A stretch of 64,000 nt of DNA from Diphasiastrum complanatum (GCA_029204225.1 CM055110.1:33739174-33803173), one strand, 5' to 3'; counted from the first letter of the stretch, positions 1 to 11,354 are shown. Notes: generated by a model not told the origin, from the sequence alone. Program-made: numbers and translations.

Positions 1-57
1 CACGAAGAAGCAGATCTTAACTTCTAACCTACCTTGAACATAAAAACTTCAAGCACA

Positions 58-122
58 CCTAGGTGGCTCCCCTTGTGGCAGCATGCTAATTAATTAAATA
101 CAATTTGCCTCTTGTGGCCTAA
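58..122 (-). repeat. LTR piece, inverted partner of 9449-9509
   Basis: The reverse complement of this stretch matches 9449-9509 almost base for base, including the core AATTAATTAGCATGCTGCCA and the flanking CTTAGGCCACAAGAGG and CCACCTAGG. The two copies are in opposite orientation. At 9425-9545 the same sequence continues into a TATA-like stretch, so both are probably fragments of one LTR or short non-autonomous element family. Confidence 0.6.
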
Positions 123-485
123 GTAACATCTTCTTGAAATTGAGTTACAAATGCCACTTGGAAAATTGTGGTCCACATCTCATAATATTTTGACGGCCTG
201 ATAACTCAAGATCGAGGGGTTCTGAAGAACATTTATTATAACACCCCGAACACAACGTTTCAACATTAGATTACCTTTTTCTAGCTAGTTAATTCCTAGC
301 ACACCGACGCATGGGCTTATACATGCAAGAAGCCATGGCCAGGCATTTAGCACTAACATGTTTTGGCGTCGCCGCTTGCACTGACATCTGTCCCTTTGCT
401 CACGCCGCCACTCGCAATGGGTGTGGATTTGAGTGCGCGCCGCCACGTTTGCCGTTGACAACTTCGCGCGCCTTTGCGTGTTTGC

Positions 486-490
486 TTACC
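486..490. other. Target-site duplication of the 491-7422 element
   Basis: The five bases TTACC directly left of the element (486-490) recur directly right of it (7423-7427). This fixes both outer ends of the element and shows that it arrived by a normal integration, not by recombination of unrelated LTRs. Confidence 0.85.
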
Positions 491-984
491 TATAAAGTCC
501 TCAAACCAAGGATCCTATTCTAAGCATGCCAATCACAAGCAACACAAGGGAACCTGATGGTGGACAAACCAACCCAACCAAACCCAGATCAAACGGATCT
601 AGCCCCCAAGCTATGGATCAATCACAAAGAGGAGTATGGCATCACACCAGCAGCATCCTGCCACTGGTCATGCTATCAAGCATACACTAGTGAGAGCCCA
701 ACAGGTATACTTATACCCTCCAAGGCCCATGCACCACTAGTAGTGCACTGTGACACCTCACTGGACACCTCTGCAGCCTATCTGGGCCACGTCATCCAGT
801 TCCCCAATGACTCACTCATAGACCCATACAAATCCACCATCAAGTGTTTAGGCCTACAACCATTTATTATGACCATGTACACATAAGGGAACCAATTCCC
901 TTATAGTCACAATTAACTTACGGGTTGTTGGTCTACTGATCCCTAGCGTGGACACGCTACCCGAGACCAATCATGGGCATGACA
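491..984 (-). repeat. 3' LTR of the gypsy element
   Basis: It aligns along its whole length with 6925-7422, with only a few substitutions and small indels. On the minus strand it opens TGTCATGCCCATGA and closes GGACTTTATA. The small divergence between the two LTRs suggests a fairly recent insertion. Reading frames inside it, such as 557-886, are not genes. Confidence 0.88.
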
Positions 985-999
985 TTCTTCCTCCCTTAT
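985..999 (-). other. Polypurine tract
   Basis: The minus strand reads TAAGGGAGGAAGAA immediately before the TG that starts the 3' LTR. This is the expected position and composition for the plus-strand primer of an LTR retrotransposon. Confidence 0.8.
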
Positions 1000-1059
1000 T
1001 CAAGTTCTATCCTCAGAACTTAAAACTGGGAAAGTTCCTCCTTAAGCTTCCTTCCAGTT

Positions 1060-1560
1060 ACCAAGAATCGTCATCATCTATACATCCCTTCCACGAACCA
1101 GATGCTTGGTAACTATACGATATTACAATCGTTTAGTTCTTGTATCCAAGATCTTTCCGGGTTCAAGCGGAGACACACCCGATGATTCATCCAACAGGTC
1201 CAATCGATCTCCAGGTCCAAGATGCTCTCCTTCATGTAGACTCTTTCAGAGACGGCTTACGTGAAATACGGGATGCACTTAAGATCCATCCGGGAGTTCC
1301 GATTGGTAAGCAAAGGATCCGATCTTTTTTAAGATCTAATACGGTCCTCTAGATTTTAGGGGACAATTAATAATGCTTGCCGGTACCCACGCCACACTTG
1401 GAAGTCTCTCGGTGATCTTTTCAGACTTGCATAATGTCGGTCCCCATCCTGGGTACCCCAAACATTCTCTCGTGCAATCCGTAGCATTTCCTGCATATCA
1501 TGTAGGAAATCCGCTACTTTCTGAAACTTGAAAACGCCCGAGTCTCTACCGCAATGGGTG
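1060..1560 (-). pseudogene. Gypsy integrase C-terminal remnant
   Basis: Translating the minus strand gives ADFLHDMQEMLRIARENVWG and then a KKDRI..LPIGTPGW stretch, with frameshifts. This is the usual end of plant gypsy integrase, where a helix is followed by the core of the GPF.I...IG..AY.L.LP segment. A homologous piece on the plus strand at 53780-53950 reads LKKIGSLGYQLELPDGSQ, which confirms the assignment. The remnant sits next to the polypurine tract, the normal place for the pol end. Confidence 0.65.
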
Positions 1561-4500
1561 ATATAGCTTTAAAACTATACGTAAGCATGCATGAGCTATA
1601 ACCGATAGCCAAATGCTTACTAAAACTCAATCTCCATCAAGGATAACTTCCTTTCCGAGGGGATTGTTAAGAAAGTATGAATACATATCTTAACTAATTT
1701 CCTGATCATGTAGGTAATTCTTCTTTTAACCGATCAAGTATAACTAGAATCTAAACTATGATTCGTTAATCGTAATTCATCGGATTCTTGTCCTATACTC
1801 AATAAAAGAAGACAACTACCAATGATTAGAAGAACTTTAGGTTCAGAGTCATCTCTATTTTAGCAAATACGGCCGACCAAAAGTGACCAATGAATTTCGA
1901 ATCGCGAATGTTCATAATGCCACTTTGGTAATCCATAAAGCCAAAACAGATACTCTAATAATTACTTGGTCTTTACCCAAATAAACATAGTTGATTTGGT
2001 AAGATGGCCAGTCATTACCAAAATTCCACTATCTTGTTTATTCATCCGTGGTAATCTACCGTGAACACAATCTCCTCCTATGGATTAGGTGTATCTTAGA
2101 ATCTGAGTTATGATTCACCAATCTCAATTCACCAGATTCCTGAGACCATACCATATCATAAGAGTGCAATACAATTCTTAAAAGCCACATGAGCTGTACA
2201 CAAAGTCCTTTCCATCTGGAAAGTTCCAGACTTCTACAACTCACACACGGTGCCAATATAAGGATTGTAATCTAAAAATTGCCCTTACTTTAGACACGGC
2301 ACAAATTGTCATTCCAAAGTTAGGGTCCCAATCTAGAATACATCTAGATTTTCCTCTTAACTTCTAATCTAGAATAACTTAAGATTCATCAGAACCTCAT
2401 TACGTGAAGTTCTAACTTTTGGCAAACAACTATCCAACTCTCCTAAGTCTTCCAGGATAGCAATCCATCTATTCCAAACGGGAAAAGATAAGGCTCAAAA
2501 GTTCTCGTGTATTCTACCCACACCCATCAGTAAATGAATCCAAAATGACTCATAAATGATGTGACTTATAGGCAATACCTTTCAACAATAATATCCATAA
2601 GTAAGATTACTATTGTTGATTTTCCACAACTAACTCAGAAGTAACGCTCCTGACTCAGTTAGTTGTATCGGATTTAGAAAATATTTAAATGTCTCGGTGT
2701 GGTACCAAAATACCACATTTAATCTGATTCTAAATCATTTCTAGGTCAATAAGCAATTTTCAATGGGAAATTACTAACTGTTAGAATCCCCAATGTCATG
2801 CCGGTCATTGCTAAAGTACAAACAAGTGATGAACGCTAAGTTTCCACCCAACCATAGAGGTACTGCCACCTCACCCCCGTGCACTGGAGCTACAGACCAC
2901 CATCAAGCAAGCTCGGATCTCATGTAAGCCATGGTGTCCCATACCACCATGCCTTACCCTCGACCCTCACCTACCTACATCCTGAGGCCTAGATACTCGT
3001 CCTGACCTGACCACCAGTGGAAGAGCTCTTCATTCTCCAGGAGAGAATGAATACCTAGCTCATGGAGATCCACCTCTATATACATAGTCCAGGTGGGTCA
3101 TCTCCCTCCATAGGAGTCACGCATGACTAACGACACGCGGCAGTTGTGCACACTGACGCAGGTCCATAACAACGAGTCACCGCGTGCCAATGAGACATTG
3201 ACACGTGGCACCCAAAAGACCTATAGCTCCAGATCAGCGTTCCGTCCCATAACTGAGACCGTCACCTCAAGTTTCCTGTTGCGTACCCTTATGGGTACGT
3301 AACACTAACCCAGCGAGAAATTGTCTTAAACACAATTCTCATCAATATGCCTATGTATCAACAACTAGTTTATGCATGCAAATAAACTTAGTTTACGGAA
3401 TACTTTGTAGATCCACAGGATTAGTAGTTTGTACAAAAGGTTTTAATGATCCTACAAAGATTCACTACATAGCATATCTCTACAGATGACTCATGATCTG
3501 TACACAACACTTTCATAACCGAGAATCCTGTAACTTGGTTATCCTCTAAGAGAGAATATTTCTCAAAGATTGCTATTTCACATCCAAAATCTCAACCAGA
3601 GACTACTCAAAAGAATATATTGCTGGCATGAATTTCCTTCCTTGCATCAACCCATGGATCTCAGTCCAAACTAAGATCAAGTTGACTCTATCCAGCAAGG
3701 AACAGGTTTCAACAAACCTCCATCTTGCAATAGAATTCCAAGTTCTGACACAAATCAATCGGACTTGTTATCAGCCACTTTTCTACCGCAAGAGTACTTT
3801 TTAAATTTTCCCCCTTTAAATCTTCAAACCAGATATCAACAATAATCCCTAAAGGATTTCTGTAATATCTAAATATCCTATCGTTTCTGATTCATAAAAC
3901 AGGTCCATCATCGATATAACAGATTCCTCCTTGAATCTTTGACCGATGTTTCTCCTTGATAATTCTCTTTTCTTCCTACTTCTCCCCCTTTTTAACAGGA
4001 AACACCACGAGTTTCCAAGGGGTGCAGATCATTTAAGATTTGCCCAGGAAAAGAGTCTAAGAAGAGATCCAAGGAATCTTGAAAGCCCAAAGAAGTGTTG
4101 CATCAGTGTAAGTAAATACCAATGGTGTCCCAACACGCCGACTAAACCAAAGATCTTCTTGGTTACCAAGCTTGAGATTAACCTATAAATCATAAAAGGA
4201 TTTCTTGAAGATTCAAGTAGAGAAAAATAAGTTTAGAAAACGGTTTCATTAACCATTTTTGTGACATCGTCCATGGTCAATGGGTAATCAGTATTACCTT
4301 CCAAGGAATCACAAATTTTCGGGTTAACAAATGTGTTAAGAAATTCACCAATATATCATTTATTAAAGAGATAGCTTGCCGGGTTTCCGGTTTTGTAAAT
4401 TTAAGATATCCAAAAAGGGGTCATGACCAATATCTCAAATTTCCAACAAAACACCCGTTTTATGACCGATAATATTTGGCATCACTAAGATTTACAGCCA

Positions 4501-5586
4501 TACTATGGTCAAGTAATCTAGTTGGTTTCAGATCTTCATTTTGAAATCGCCTGCGTCCCATACCACAGGTTCTTCCTCCACGAAGGCCCTCCACTTCCTG
4601 ATCAAAGTGTCAAGAAAATAGTACAATTATATGAAGTTGTCGGAAATTTATAATAAAATTTCAACTTCACTCAAACAAACATTCTTTCGCCCCTTTTCAC
4701 AATCTTTACGGTCATTGTAAGGTTCACAGTGACAGATTTAGAAATGGGGAAGAATGAACCGGCTTTTTCTTGTTCTTAACAACAAATAGTATTGGTACAC
4801 CCACGGCTTCAAGCACATCAAAAAACAACTTTTTTGTTCCATTTCTGTTTCCATCTTAGGCTTCTGGGCCCTTTCTGGCCGTGCATGATTTTGAAAAATC
4901 GACACCTTGGCCAAAAAAATCCAAGAATTCTTGGACATAAGAGTCCAATTCTTGGTTGCCCAAAAAACAGTTAATAAAGCAAATTTTCAATCAGAATCAT
5001 GAATTGTGACTAAAGCTTTACGAAATTCTACTAGGAATCCAACTTAAGTCACCGGTTTCATAGGTAGAACCTACTAACATGAAGAAGTCACTACCGAGAA
5101 ACAACATTACTGACAATATTTGCTTTTTTCCCCTGGGACGCTGAGTAAGCTAGAAATAGCTCTCCCCAACAATTTATCCAGTCTTCTACAACTTCTAGGC
5201 TTTTAACTTTTTATGACCGAAAACAAATTTCCGGTTAGCCCCCCAAGTTGTAAGAGTTAACAACTTATACTTGGTTAAAAGAGATTTTGCATTTGTTTAT
5301 TACACTGTTACTGTCCAAATGAAGTTCAAAAAACTGCTTTGCACGAAGTTTGTAAAAGCTTGTCGTAAGCTGTTACTCCACATGGAAAAAATCAACTGTT
5401 TTGACATTTTTCTAGTCCAAACGACTCAGAAAAGATGCAAATGGAAAAAAGAACAAGTTTTTACAAGAACAAAAAAAAAACCACATAGGAAAAAACCATC
5501 CAACCCAGGCCTGCACCTCACCTTCCTACCAACCATACCCTGAACAATAAGTTTACATTAAAAAACTTAAAGCTTCATTCCGCGCG
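1561..5586 (-). other. Interior of the gypsy element, no recognisable genes
   Basis: Apart from short frames there is no convincing coding sequence on either strand. Around 2850-3300 the composition becomes GC-richer and includes a near-perfect inverted repeat at about 3278-3303 (GTTGCGTACCC, four-base loop, GGGTACGTAAC), which may be the edge of an older nested LTR. No RT or RNase H motif was found, so the pol gene is either erased or replaced. Confidence 0.5.
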
Positions 5587-5608
5587 CCCCCCCCCCCCCC
5601 CCCCCCCC
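5587..5608. repeat. Homopolymer C tract (22 bases)
   Basis: An uninterrupted run of 22 C follows an alternating CG stretch (CGCGCG). Runs of this length are unstable and hard to sequence, so the exact length is uncertain. Confidence 0.9.
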
Positions 5609-6910
5609 TTCTTCTCTCACACGCGTTCAGCATGCAAACATGCAGTCCATCCTACCACGGGCCACTCGAGTTCCCTATCATTTTCCGATTTAACAGATCA
5701 GAAGAGAGAGAGAAAGAAAGCGAGGGCCCACCCGCGATAGGGGAGAGAGCGAGAGAGCGAGCGAGCAATGGCGGCCCTGGAGGCGCACTTCTCCTCCCAC
5801 CATTCTTGATTACAACCGTGGAGGATTAAAAAAGCTGCAGGCACGCTGATGGGCGCCTTTCTGGCAGCCAAAATCTGGCATTTTCCAAGTTGTTCGAGAT
5901 ACTTTGAATGCAGGAAGTTTTCTACTGTTTGTTGGCAGATTACCTCTTCTGTTTGTTGGCAGATTACCTCTTCTTCAAGGCCGATTTCACAGATGTTTCA
6001 ATCTCCTAAAGCCTGAGCTTTGTTTTCAATAGGAAACAAAAGTTCAGCCATGCATAAATCATCTTATTATGCACAATTCACCTTCTACTGCTGTTTTTGC
6101 AGTAAGGATTGCTTTAGGTCCTTTTGATATCCTTTAGTTTGTTACCACAAATGCATAAGCAATAAATTCTTTACAGTTTAGCATGCCCAGATTACATTAT
6201 AGCTGAGAAACAGGGTAGATGCTGCCCAATTTCTCCCTGAACTAAGAATTTGCAGGTATGTCCATTCTTTACACAGAATAGGCTTCACAATGACCCAAAC
6301 CTCTCAATAATGGCCTTACTGGCTCATTAACCTGCAAACCATCGTTAGTTTGCTGAGAAACGCAATACAACCCTGCAACTCCGTAAAGAATCATCATGCA
6401 AAATCTGTAAATAATCCACCAACACTCACAGCAAGTGGTTAGTCCATTTTTGCTTCAACTCTTGCCTCTCTTGCCGATTATAAAGCAAAACCAAATCCAC
6501 AAACAGCAAAAAACAGCAAACAAATCCTAAAACCACAGTTATGTAAGAACCAAAAAACCGGAAAAAACCATCATTACCTCTAATTGATCCCGTTGCTAAC
6601 AGAAAAGTGTTCCTAATGAAGCAACCGGTAACATATTTGGATCCAAAAAATCGAACCTTACTTCACTAACCACAGATTTGAAGTGCTTGAAAGCCAAATC
6701 AATTCAATACCCGGTAGTACACATACCACCAACCGGTTGTACCTCAAAAAAGTGATTTTCGGGAAGAGGCACTCGAATTTTCCCCACTTGTTACTTACTT
6801 CACTAATCTTCTCAAAGAATGTCGAGATTTCGTATCACACAACGGAAAATCCCCACACAATTTGAGATTTCTCTTGAACACAAATCAATGGCAAAAACGT
6901 GCTCAGAATT
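5609..6910 (-). other. 5' leader or captured non-coding cargo of the gypsy element
   Basis: On the plus strand this contains a GAGA-rich stretch (5694-5770), a short ATG frame at 5768 (MAALEAHFSSHHS then stop) resembling a host 5' leader, and AT-rich intron-like sequence up to the primer binding site. No gypsy motif was seen. It may be leader sequence or a transduced piece of a host gene; I cannot choose between these. Confidence 0.35.
5925..5972. repeat. 24-bp tandem duplication
   Basis: The unit CTGTTTGTTGGCAGATTACC plus TCTT occurs twice head to tail without a mismatch (5925-5948 and 5949-5972). A perfect copy implies a recent slippage or repair event inside the element. Confidence 0.85.
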
Positions 6911-6924
6911 GGCTCTGATACCAA
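6911..6924 (-). other. Primer binding site (initiator Met tRNA type)
   Basis: On the minus strand TTGGTATCAGAGCC directly follows the 5' LTR. It contains the TGGTATCAGAGC sequence complementary to the 3' end of plant initiator methionine tRNA, which primes minus-strand DNA synthesis in many plant LTR elements. Confidence 0.88.
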
Positions 6925-7422
6925 TATAAAGTCCTCAAACCAAGGATCCTATTCTAAGCATGCCAATCACAAGCAACACAAGGGAACCTAATGGTGGACA
7001 AACCAACCCAACCAAACCTAGATCGAACGGATCTAGCCCCCAAGCTATGGATCAATCACAAAGAGGAGTGTGGGTGGCATCACACCAGCAGCATCCTGCC
7101 ACTGGTCATGCTATCAAGCATACACTAGTGAGAGCCCAGTAGGTATACTTATACCCTCCAAGGCCCATGCACCACTAGTAGTGCACTGTGACACCTCACT
7201 GGACACCTCTGCAACCTATCTAGGCCACGTCATCCAGTTCCCCAATGACTCACTCATAGACCCATACAAATCCACCATCAAGTGTTTAGGCCTACAACCA
7301 TTAATTATGACCATGTGCACATAAGGGCCCCAATTCCCTTATAGTCACAATTAACTTACGGGTTGTTGGTCTACTGATCCCTAGCGTGGACACGCTACCC
7401 GAGACCAGTCATGGGCATGACA
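6925..7422 (-). repeat. 5' LTR of the gypsy element
   Basis: Homologous along its length to 491-984. It sits between the primer binding site and the right target duplication, so it is the 5' LTR of the minus-strand element. Reading frames inside it mirror those of the left LTR and are not genes. Confidence 0.88.
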
Positions 7423-7518
7423 TTACCCCTCCGCGCGCAGCATGTCCCGGGCCTTCTTCTCGTGTTGCCACTGAACTTTCGGTCTCTTATGGGATAAGGT
7501 TCGACTTCAACGAATCTG

Positions 7519-7683
7519 CCAACATTACCCTTCCCCTAATGAACTATAGGACCCACTGTTGACGCCGCTCTGTTACATTCTCTTGCCGCCATCACACTTT
7601 TTAGAACCACACCTTTTAGCCTTTTTTGCGCATCTTATTGTTAATGTTGGCCTCAAGGAATCCGCCAACATTGCCCCCTTCCC
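7519..7683 (-). repeat. Two older LTR starts, each preceded by a polypurine tract
   Basis: On the minus strand AGGGGAAGGGTAA runs into TGTTGGCAGATTCG (LTR start at 7524), and GGGAAGGGGGCAA runs into TGTTGGCGGATTCC (LTR start at 7670). These look like the 3' ends of two related minus-strand LTR elements about 146 bp apart, or a partial duplication of one end. The 491-7422 element probably landed in the LTR that begins at 7524. Confidence 0.5.
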
Positions 7684-8424
7684 AATTGTGCTGCAAGTCC
7701 CACTGCAGCACTGGATGAGGTACATTATTTGGGGTCAACTTTATTCCAGCACCTCATTTGCAGTTGGAAAAGCGTAGATATTTTATCGCTTACGTAAAAC
7801 CAACAGCTTATTAAAAAATTGCCTTCTTTTCTTGTTGTGAGGAAAGGTCTTCAAAAAGCCTTGCATTCCATTGAATATGTCGATGAGGAGCAACTGCTTT
7901 CTTTTGGTAGGTCAAGTGTTTGACTTGATTGCACATTTCCATTTGAATCTTGGATATTGAAAATAGAGGCATCTTTGTCATCTGCTTGAAAGTTGTGTTG
8001 TAGGTGGAAAATTAGCAGCTTGAGACTGATCAGGCCAAAAGCCACTTCATTGTAGAACATAGACAAGGTAACTGATAATGAGTCATTACCATGCTTCATA
8101 CATCTATGAGATATCATTGATCCAATAGAGAACTTTTTTGAATGCACCTGACCTAAGTGTTTTGTGACCATAAAAACTCTAGAAACTAAAGAATAGGAAA
8201 AGATATTAAATTTTAAAAGAAGTAAAAGGTCACTCTAGAATCTTCTCTTTTGAAAGGGCACTCAAGAAACATCAATAAAATTAGAAAATAAAATTTTTGA
8301 GGCCTGTAAAAACAATGGTTTTTTTGAAAAAAAAGGTAAATCTACGAGGTAAGAATCTTACAAGCTATATTTTTTTGTAAAAGAAGGATTTGAAAGAAAA
8401 AGAAATAAAATATTTGCTGGAATA

Positions 8425-9440
8425 TCAGCCTGCTTTCAATAGAAGTCTTGCAACTTTGTAACAGGCTGTTTCAAATGAATAGTCCTTGAGCGTGGCAGTT
8501 CGGTTGAAACCATCTTGTATACCACCAATCATAATTGTATCGCGTGTCTTGACTGTGAGTTTGAGACAACCACATGAAATATGTAGGTGGCGCTTGACTT
8601 CTTGGTATAGAATGGTTACTCTCTGCATATCCATCTTAAGAGTTGTATGTATCATTGTAGTCGGGATATATTGGAAAGATTGATGAACCATTGTAATCTT
8701 GGTATTGATATTCATCATCATGAAGTGTCGAATGAGGGAAATACTCATTTGCTTTTTCAGGATAATATAAAGGGTGATAAGCATTTCCATTTGAATAGAC
8801 CCTTTGACTGAATGGCACATGAACAACTTCACGTGAATCCACTGGTTCAAGTATAGTTGTCGCGGTGTAGTTGCATATGCCTCTTGATGTTGATGCATAG
8901 GTTGGTGTGCTTGGGTAGCAATTGCTCCATTGAACATGGTAGTTCGATTTTGAATAGCAGGAGCAGCTTGGTTTAGATCTACATTGCTTGGTTGATTTCG
9001 TAGTTGAAGCTCATTTTCTCTCAAACAACTTGCATTTGCTTGAACCAGCCCTTGAGAACAATTCCCTCTTGATTCAGCTTCATTATGATCTGGCCTTTTT
9101 TGCACTTGTTCTACACTTTGTTTATTGGGATATACAGATGTGCTGGCTCCGTCCTTCTTAGCCGTTGATTGCTCATCCTTCCATGTGTACCCGTTCTGCA
9201 ACATCCAGTGGAGAACGTTTAGCTTTGATAGCTTAATGTGGATGTTGATAGACATGAAATCGAAAAACTCTTGTAGATGTTCCTTTGGAGGCATGAAGAG
9301 TTCTGGACTTGGTGGAAATCCCTTATGTCTTTTGCCAATCTATTTACCACATTGTCATTTTTTTTGTTGACTTTCTTTCTTGTTCTCCACCAATGATTGA
9401 AAGCTTCTTTGAATCCTCGTGTTTTGTTAATGTTAACGTA
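8425..9440 (-). pseudogene. Unrecognised minus-strand coding region
   Basis: An open frame of 289 codons (9294 to 8425) is glutamine- and asparagine-rich in its middle (about residues 75-145) and keeps protein-like composition to about residue 150. The overlapping frame at 8842-8636 (SREVVHVPFSQRVYSNGNAY onward, tyrosine-rich) continues more plausibly, so a frameshift near 8845 is likely. Upstream, in a third frame at about 9430-9360, lies GFKEAFNHWWRTRKK, reminiscent of the F..WW motifs of the plus-strand locus at 9.9-11.2 kb. I do not recognise the family. It lies on the same strand as LSF1 but matches no part of it, and would sit in an LSF1 intron if that gene continues leftwards. Confidence 0.35.
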
Positions 9441-9545
9441 GGAATCCCCTTAGGCCACAAGAGGTTGTAATTAATTAATTAGCATGCTGCCACATGGGCA
9501 CCACCTAGGCAAACCCAAGATGCCTATAATAGGCAAGTGACTACA
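9425..9545 (+). repeat. LTR-like fragment, plus orientation
   Basis: It contains the 9449-9509 sequence that matches 58-122 in reverse, followed by CCTATAATAGGCAAGTG, a TATA-like promoter stretch. This resembles the promoter half of an LTR or TRIM-type element. No matching second LTR was found downstream. Confidence 0.45.
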
Positions 9546-9607
9546 CTTTGAAAAAGATCAATAGTACTTTGAATGGAGGAAACTCTACTCAATTTTAGTG
9601 CCTCTCT

Positions 9608-9608
<1 letters not shown>

Positions 9609-9661
<53 letters not shown>
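9609..9661. repeat. (CT)n microsatellite
   Basis: About 26 CT dinucleotides in a row. It creates artificial Arg-Glu reading frames on the minus strand (9585-9965), which are not genes. Confidence 0.95.
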
Positions 9662-9664
<3 letters not shown>

Positions 9665-9900
9665 GCTTGTCTCCCGCCCTGCTGGCAGCCCGCCCTGCTA
9701 GCGCTACTAGCCCACCCTGCTGGCGCTGTTCTGGCCTGCCCTGATGGCACGTTGCTGGTGCTGACCTGGCCCGCCCTGCTGGCGCTGAGGCTGCCCTGTT
9801 GGCACGCACTGCTGCCCTGATGCCCTGGCCCTGCTGAGACTTGGTGCTGCCCTGCTGGCCCATCGATCCTGGTGCCCTGATGGCCCATTGCTGATCCTGG
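9662..9900. repeat. GC-rich minisatellite, CCCTGCTGGC-type units
   Basis: Variants of CCCTGCTGGC, CCCTGATGGC and CCCTGCTAGC recur more than ten times with irregular spacing. The adjacent CT tract and this array together make a highly unstable stretch. Confidence 0.8.
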
Positions 9901-9940
9901 CTACGCCCCCCCTCTATTAATCTCTTCTCCCGACCAATCT

Positions 9941-11175
9941 TCAGCTTGCCAAAAGGAAGATCCAAAAATAGAAAAATTATTCAAAGAATGGATGGATGAG
10001 CAGATAATTCCATATCCAAAATGGTGGCGTCATAATAAGCTGCCTAATACGGAGCAGTACCGTCAGATGTGGAATCGATTGATTCCATCTCCACATAGGA
10101 ATATGGATAACTGCAGACGAATATGGAAGCACATACTGTCATGCCAACAACGATATAATAGAAAAACTTGGCAACCTGAGTACCTACACAAGTATACGAC
10201 GAAGAAATCTATGTACCTAGCGGACGCGTACTTTTCGTGGCTTGACACTAATAAGGTTGAAGACACAGAGGAGAACTTTTGCACATGGTGGACGAGAGAT
10301 ATATTCGTTGAGACGAAACTTGGACAATTGCAGCAATCAAATGAGAAGGTGCCAACAACAACAACATCTCAAACAAGAAAAAGACAGAGCCATGCAGATT
10401 GATGAAACGTGAAGATAAGCTTGTCACTCATCATGATACTCCATCTCATAATCAACTGCTGATCAATTGACAAAACAAGTGATCAATTCTCAACATAGAT
10501 TTGGAATCTCTCCAGATGTGCAACAACAATATTTGAAGTGGATCAAAGGAGTTGGAGCAGCGCACGATGAAGAATTGTTTAGAATATGGTACGATGTCAT
10601 TGGAAATCAACACACAGAGGAACATCAAGTAGCACCTATACAAAATTTTGAACAATCTGCTGAAGCTACTGAGATGAGGAGTCAAGAGCAAGAGGAACAT
10701 CAGATGGTGTTAGATCCTAAGAATGATGAATTACTGGAAAACCAACAAGATGATTTCTATGAAGATTCTAAATCAGGTCGTAACGTCGCAATCTGTTGGC
10801 CAGCATATTTATCAACGCTCACTTGATGATTTTAAAGAGCCATATTTTTCATGGTTGAAAGATACAGGCTATGCGGATTCAAAGAAAATCTTTAGATGGT
10901 GGGGCAGAAAAGGAAAATATATTGAGGAGTGGAAGGAAAAGCAAGAACTTAAAGAATCTGAGCGAAAAGAAAAATGAAGGGTAAGAGCGAAGGAGAAAGC
11001 ACAACAATCTGGAAGTAATGATCGAGATGAAAATCTGATTGAAGTTTCATGTCTGAGCCTAATGACAAGAACATACCAGTCAGTGAGCAGTGTACCGCAA
11101 GAACGCATGAGTGAAACTTCACCTCAAGAACTAATGACACGAGCTGCCACTAGACCATCATGCTTTCTTGCAACA
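9941..11175 (+). pseudogene. Locus with repeated W-rich motifs (unknown protein)
   Basis: Three frames in series (9941-10402, about 10455-10826, 10723-10977 and beyond past one TGA) encode a hydrophilic protein with a recurring motif of an aromatic, then W, a short spacer, then F..W[WY]. Four copies are visible: KLFKEWMDEQIIPYPKWW, AYFSWLDTNKVEDTEENFCT+WW, QYLKWIKGVGAAHDEELFRI+WY and PYFSWLKDTGYADSKKIFR+WW. A weaker one is MWNRLI...CRRIW. Frame changes between copies may be introns or frameshifts. It runs antisense to LSF1, ending about 110 bp from LSF1 exon 4, so it lies in an LSF1 intron if the gene continues. I do not recognise the family. Confidence 0.45.
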
Positions 11176-11285
11176 GTTGAAAAGATATGTACGACAAAGT
11201 GTGTTTCAAAAATAAACTTATTAGAAACTAAAAAGACCAAGCACAAACAGGTTATGAAAATGAAAGCAGATACAGCATTCTTTAC

Positions 11286-11354
11286 CCGATTCTGTAACTT
11301 ATCTAGATCAGCTTTGTCCTGCAAACATGACCCCACATAAACATGCTCTGTAAT
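11286..11354 (-). CDS. LSF1: LSF1 exon 4: start of the phosphatase domain
   Basis: A 69-nt exon of 23 codons between a TGTGCAG acceptor and a GTAAAG donor. It encodes ITEHVYVGSCLQDKADLDKL+QNR, the conserved opening of the LSF1/SEX4 phosphatase domain (I.E..YVGSC.Q...D...L). The next expected block (ITAILNFQ and on to the active-site loop) was not found leftwards in the window. Confidence 0.8.

Larger units (their letters stand above)
491..7422 (-). mobile_element. Ty3/gypsy LTR retrotransposon, full length structurally, coding-dead
   Basis: A 6.9 kb element with two LTRs of about 496 bp, a 5-bp target duplication (TTACC), a primer binding site next to the right LTR and a polypurine tract next to the left LTR; both internal signals show it runs on the minus strand. 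The only recognisable coding sequence is the integrase C-terminus near the 3' LTR (about 1060-1560 on the minus strand), as expected for gypsy order. No open frame for gag, protease, RT or RNase H was seen. On the element strand the LTR reads TG...TA, not the usual TG...CA. The right third of the interior (4.7-6.9 kb) is non-coding and unlike the pol remnant. Confidence 0.85.

Noticed and set aside
557-886. 109-codon frame and its partner at 7070-7324
   Set aside because: Both lie inside the two LTRs of the same gypsy element. Their similarity follows from LTR identity, not from a gene family.
9585-9965. Two minus-strand frames of 97 and 126 codons
   Set aside because: They translate the CT microsatellite and the GC-rich minisatellite (Arg-Glu and Gln-Gly repeats), with no independent evidence of coding.
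7428-11285. Search for the LSF1 phosphatase core and CBM48 exons
   Set aside because: Neither the expected ILNFQ strand, the HC/C..GFDRSS loop nor the CBM48 words were found on the minus strand. They are outside the window or lost.
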